Assembly (NCBI GenBank): GCA_905365145.1
Contig: CAJPIO010000005.1
Location: forward strand, 1 to 40,227
DNA from: Candidatus Saccharimonadota bacterium
Lineage (GTDB): Bacteria; Patescibacteriota; Saccharimonadia; Saccharimonadales; Saccharimonadaceae
Length of the DNA stretch: 40,227 nucleotides
Reading direction: 5' to 3'
Each line of letters opens with the position of its first letter. The stretch's first letter is position 1. The translations under genes and the position numbers were made by a program. Under the pieces are notes generated by a model. That model made no database searches. It worked only from the letters and a program-made list of their open reading frames with translations, and was not told where the DNA came from. Positions 40,187 to 40,227 of this stretch are shown here, piece after piece.

Positions 40187-40227
40187 ATGAGACGCTTTTT
40201 TGAGGCGGTGGCGCGCGCCTTGCGCGG
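40187..40227 (+). CDS. Start of a gene cut by the window edge
   Basis: ATG at 40187 follows AGGAGGGG at about 3 nt. The visible product is MRRFFEAVARALR. It is too short for assignment. The gene shares its promoter type with the transcript starting near 28609. Confidence 0.5.
   Translation, partial: MRRFFEAVARALR

Noticed and set aside
1..40227. tRNA genes and CRISPR arrays
   Set aside because: I saw no T-arm (GGTTCRANNCC) in a cloverleaf context and no regularly spaced repeats anywhere in the window.

Overview
The window looks like a chromosome segment of a small-genome bacterium with a single-membrane, Gram-positive-type envelope. My best guess is Candidatus Saccharibacteria (TM7, Patescibacteria). 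This is an inference from gene content (LytR-CpsA-Psr protein, VanZ, EpsG-type polymerase, FtsX-type ABC permeases, DUF475, DprA), mixed base composition, tight packing, and many genes with a -10 box directly before the ATG and no Shine-Dalgarno. No rRNA or tRNA gene was found to settle it.

Layout. 0-5.4 kb: an OmpR-type response regulator and histidine kinase, then small accessory genes (GrpB-like, DUF421, conserved hypothetical, ASCH/DUF3850-like, Nudix, Ham1-like NTPase). 5.6-9.2 kb: a small membrane protein and an FtsX/MacB-type ABC transporter (two permeases plus ATPase), whose promoter carries an 11-bp-spaced direct repeat of the kind OmpR-family regulators bind. 9.2-10.9 kb: a Nudix remnant, a 25-codon leaderless ORF with a terminator, an Asp/Glu racemase and a LysM-like secreted protein. 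11.1-20.8 kb: a polysaccharide locus (Wzz-like, initiating sugar transferase, GT4, EpsG, tandem GT2, pyruvyl transferase, flippase, VanZ, LCP), with a strongly AT-rich core at about 13.4-17.5 kb. 20.9-22.6 kb: alpha/beta hydrolase and HtpX on the minus strand. 22.7-28.6 kb: a PAS histidine kinase, a response regulator with a very long Ala/Pro tail, an RsuA-family pseudouridine synthase and Der. 28.57-29.2 kb: an unusually structured transcript with a small ORF.

29.2-36.6 kb is the most interesting part and reads as a metal (probably zinc) homeostasis cluster. It holds two COG0523/CobW metallochaperone-type GTPases, a DUF475/TerC-family membrane protein, a COG0701 permease with its TIGR03943 partner, a Fur-family regulator and, divergent from it, a clear nicotianamine-synthase family enzyme in an operon with a CobW GTPase and an unknown protein. 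A perfect TTGCAA inverted repeat lies between the regulator and the nicotianamine-synthase operon, and related 16-17-mers recur through the second half of the window. I propose a Zur-like, metal-responsive system that makes a nicotianamine-like ligand. The enzyme family is well supported; product and metal are inference.

36.6-40.2 kb: two unknown minus-strand genes, an apparent minus-strand structured ncRNA of about 250 nt with its own promoter and terminator, dprA, a frameshifted CDP-alcohol phosphatidyltransferase, and a second copy of the 28.57-kb promoter element ahead of a gene cut by the window edge.
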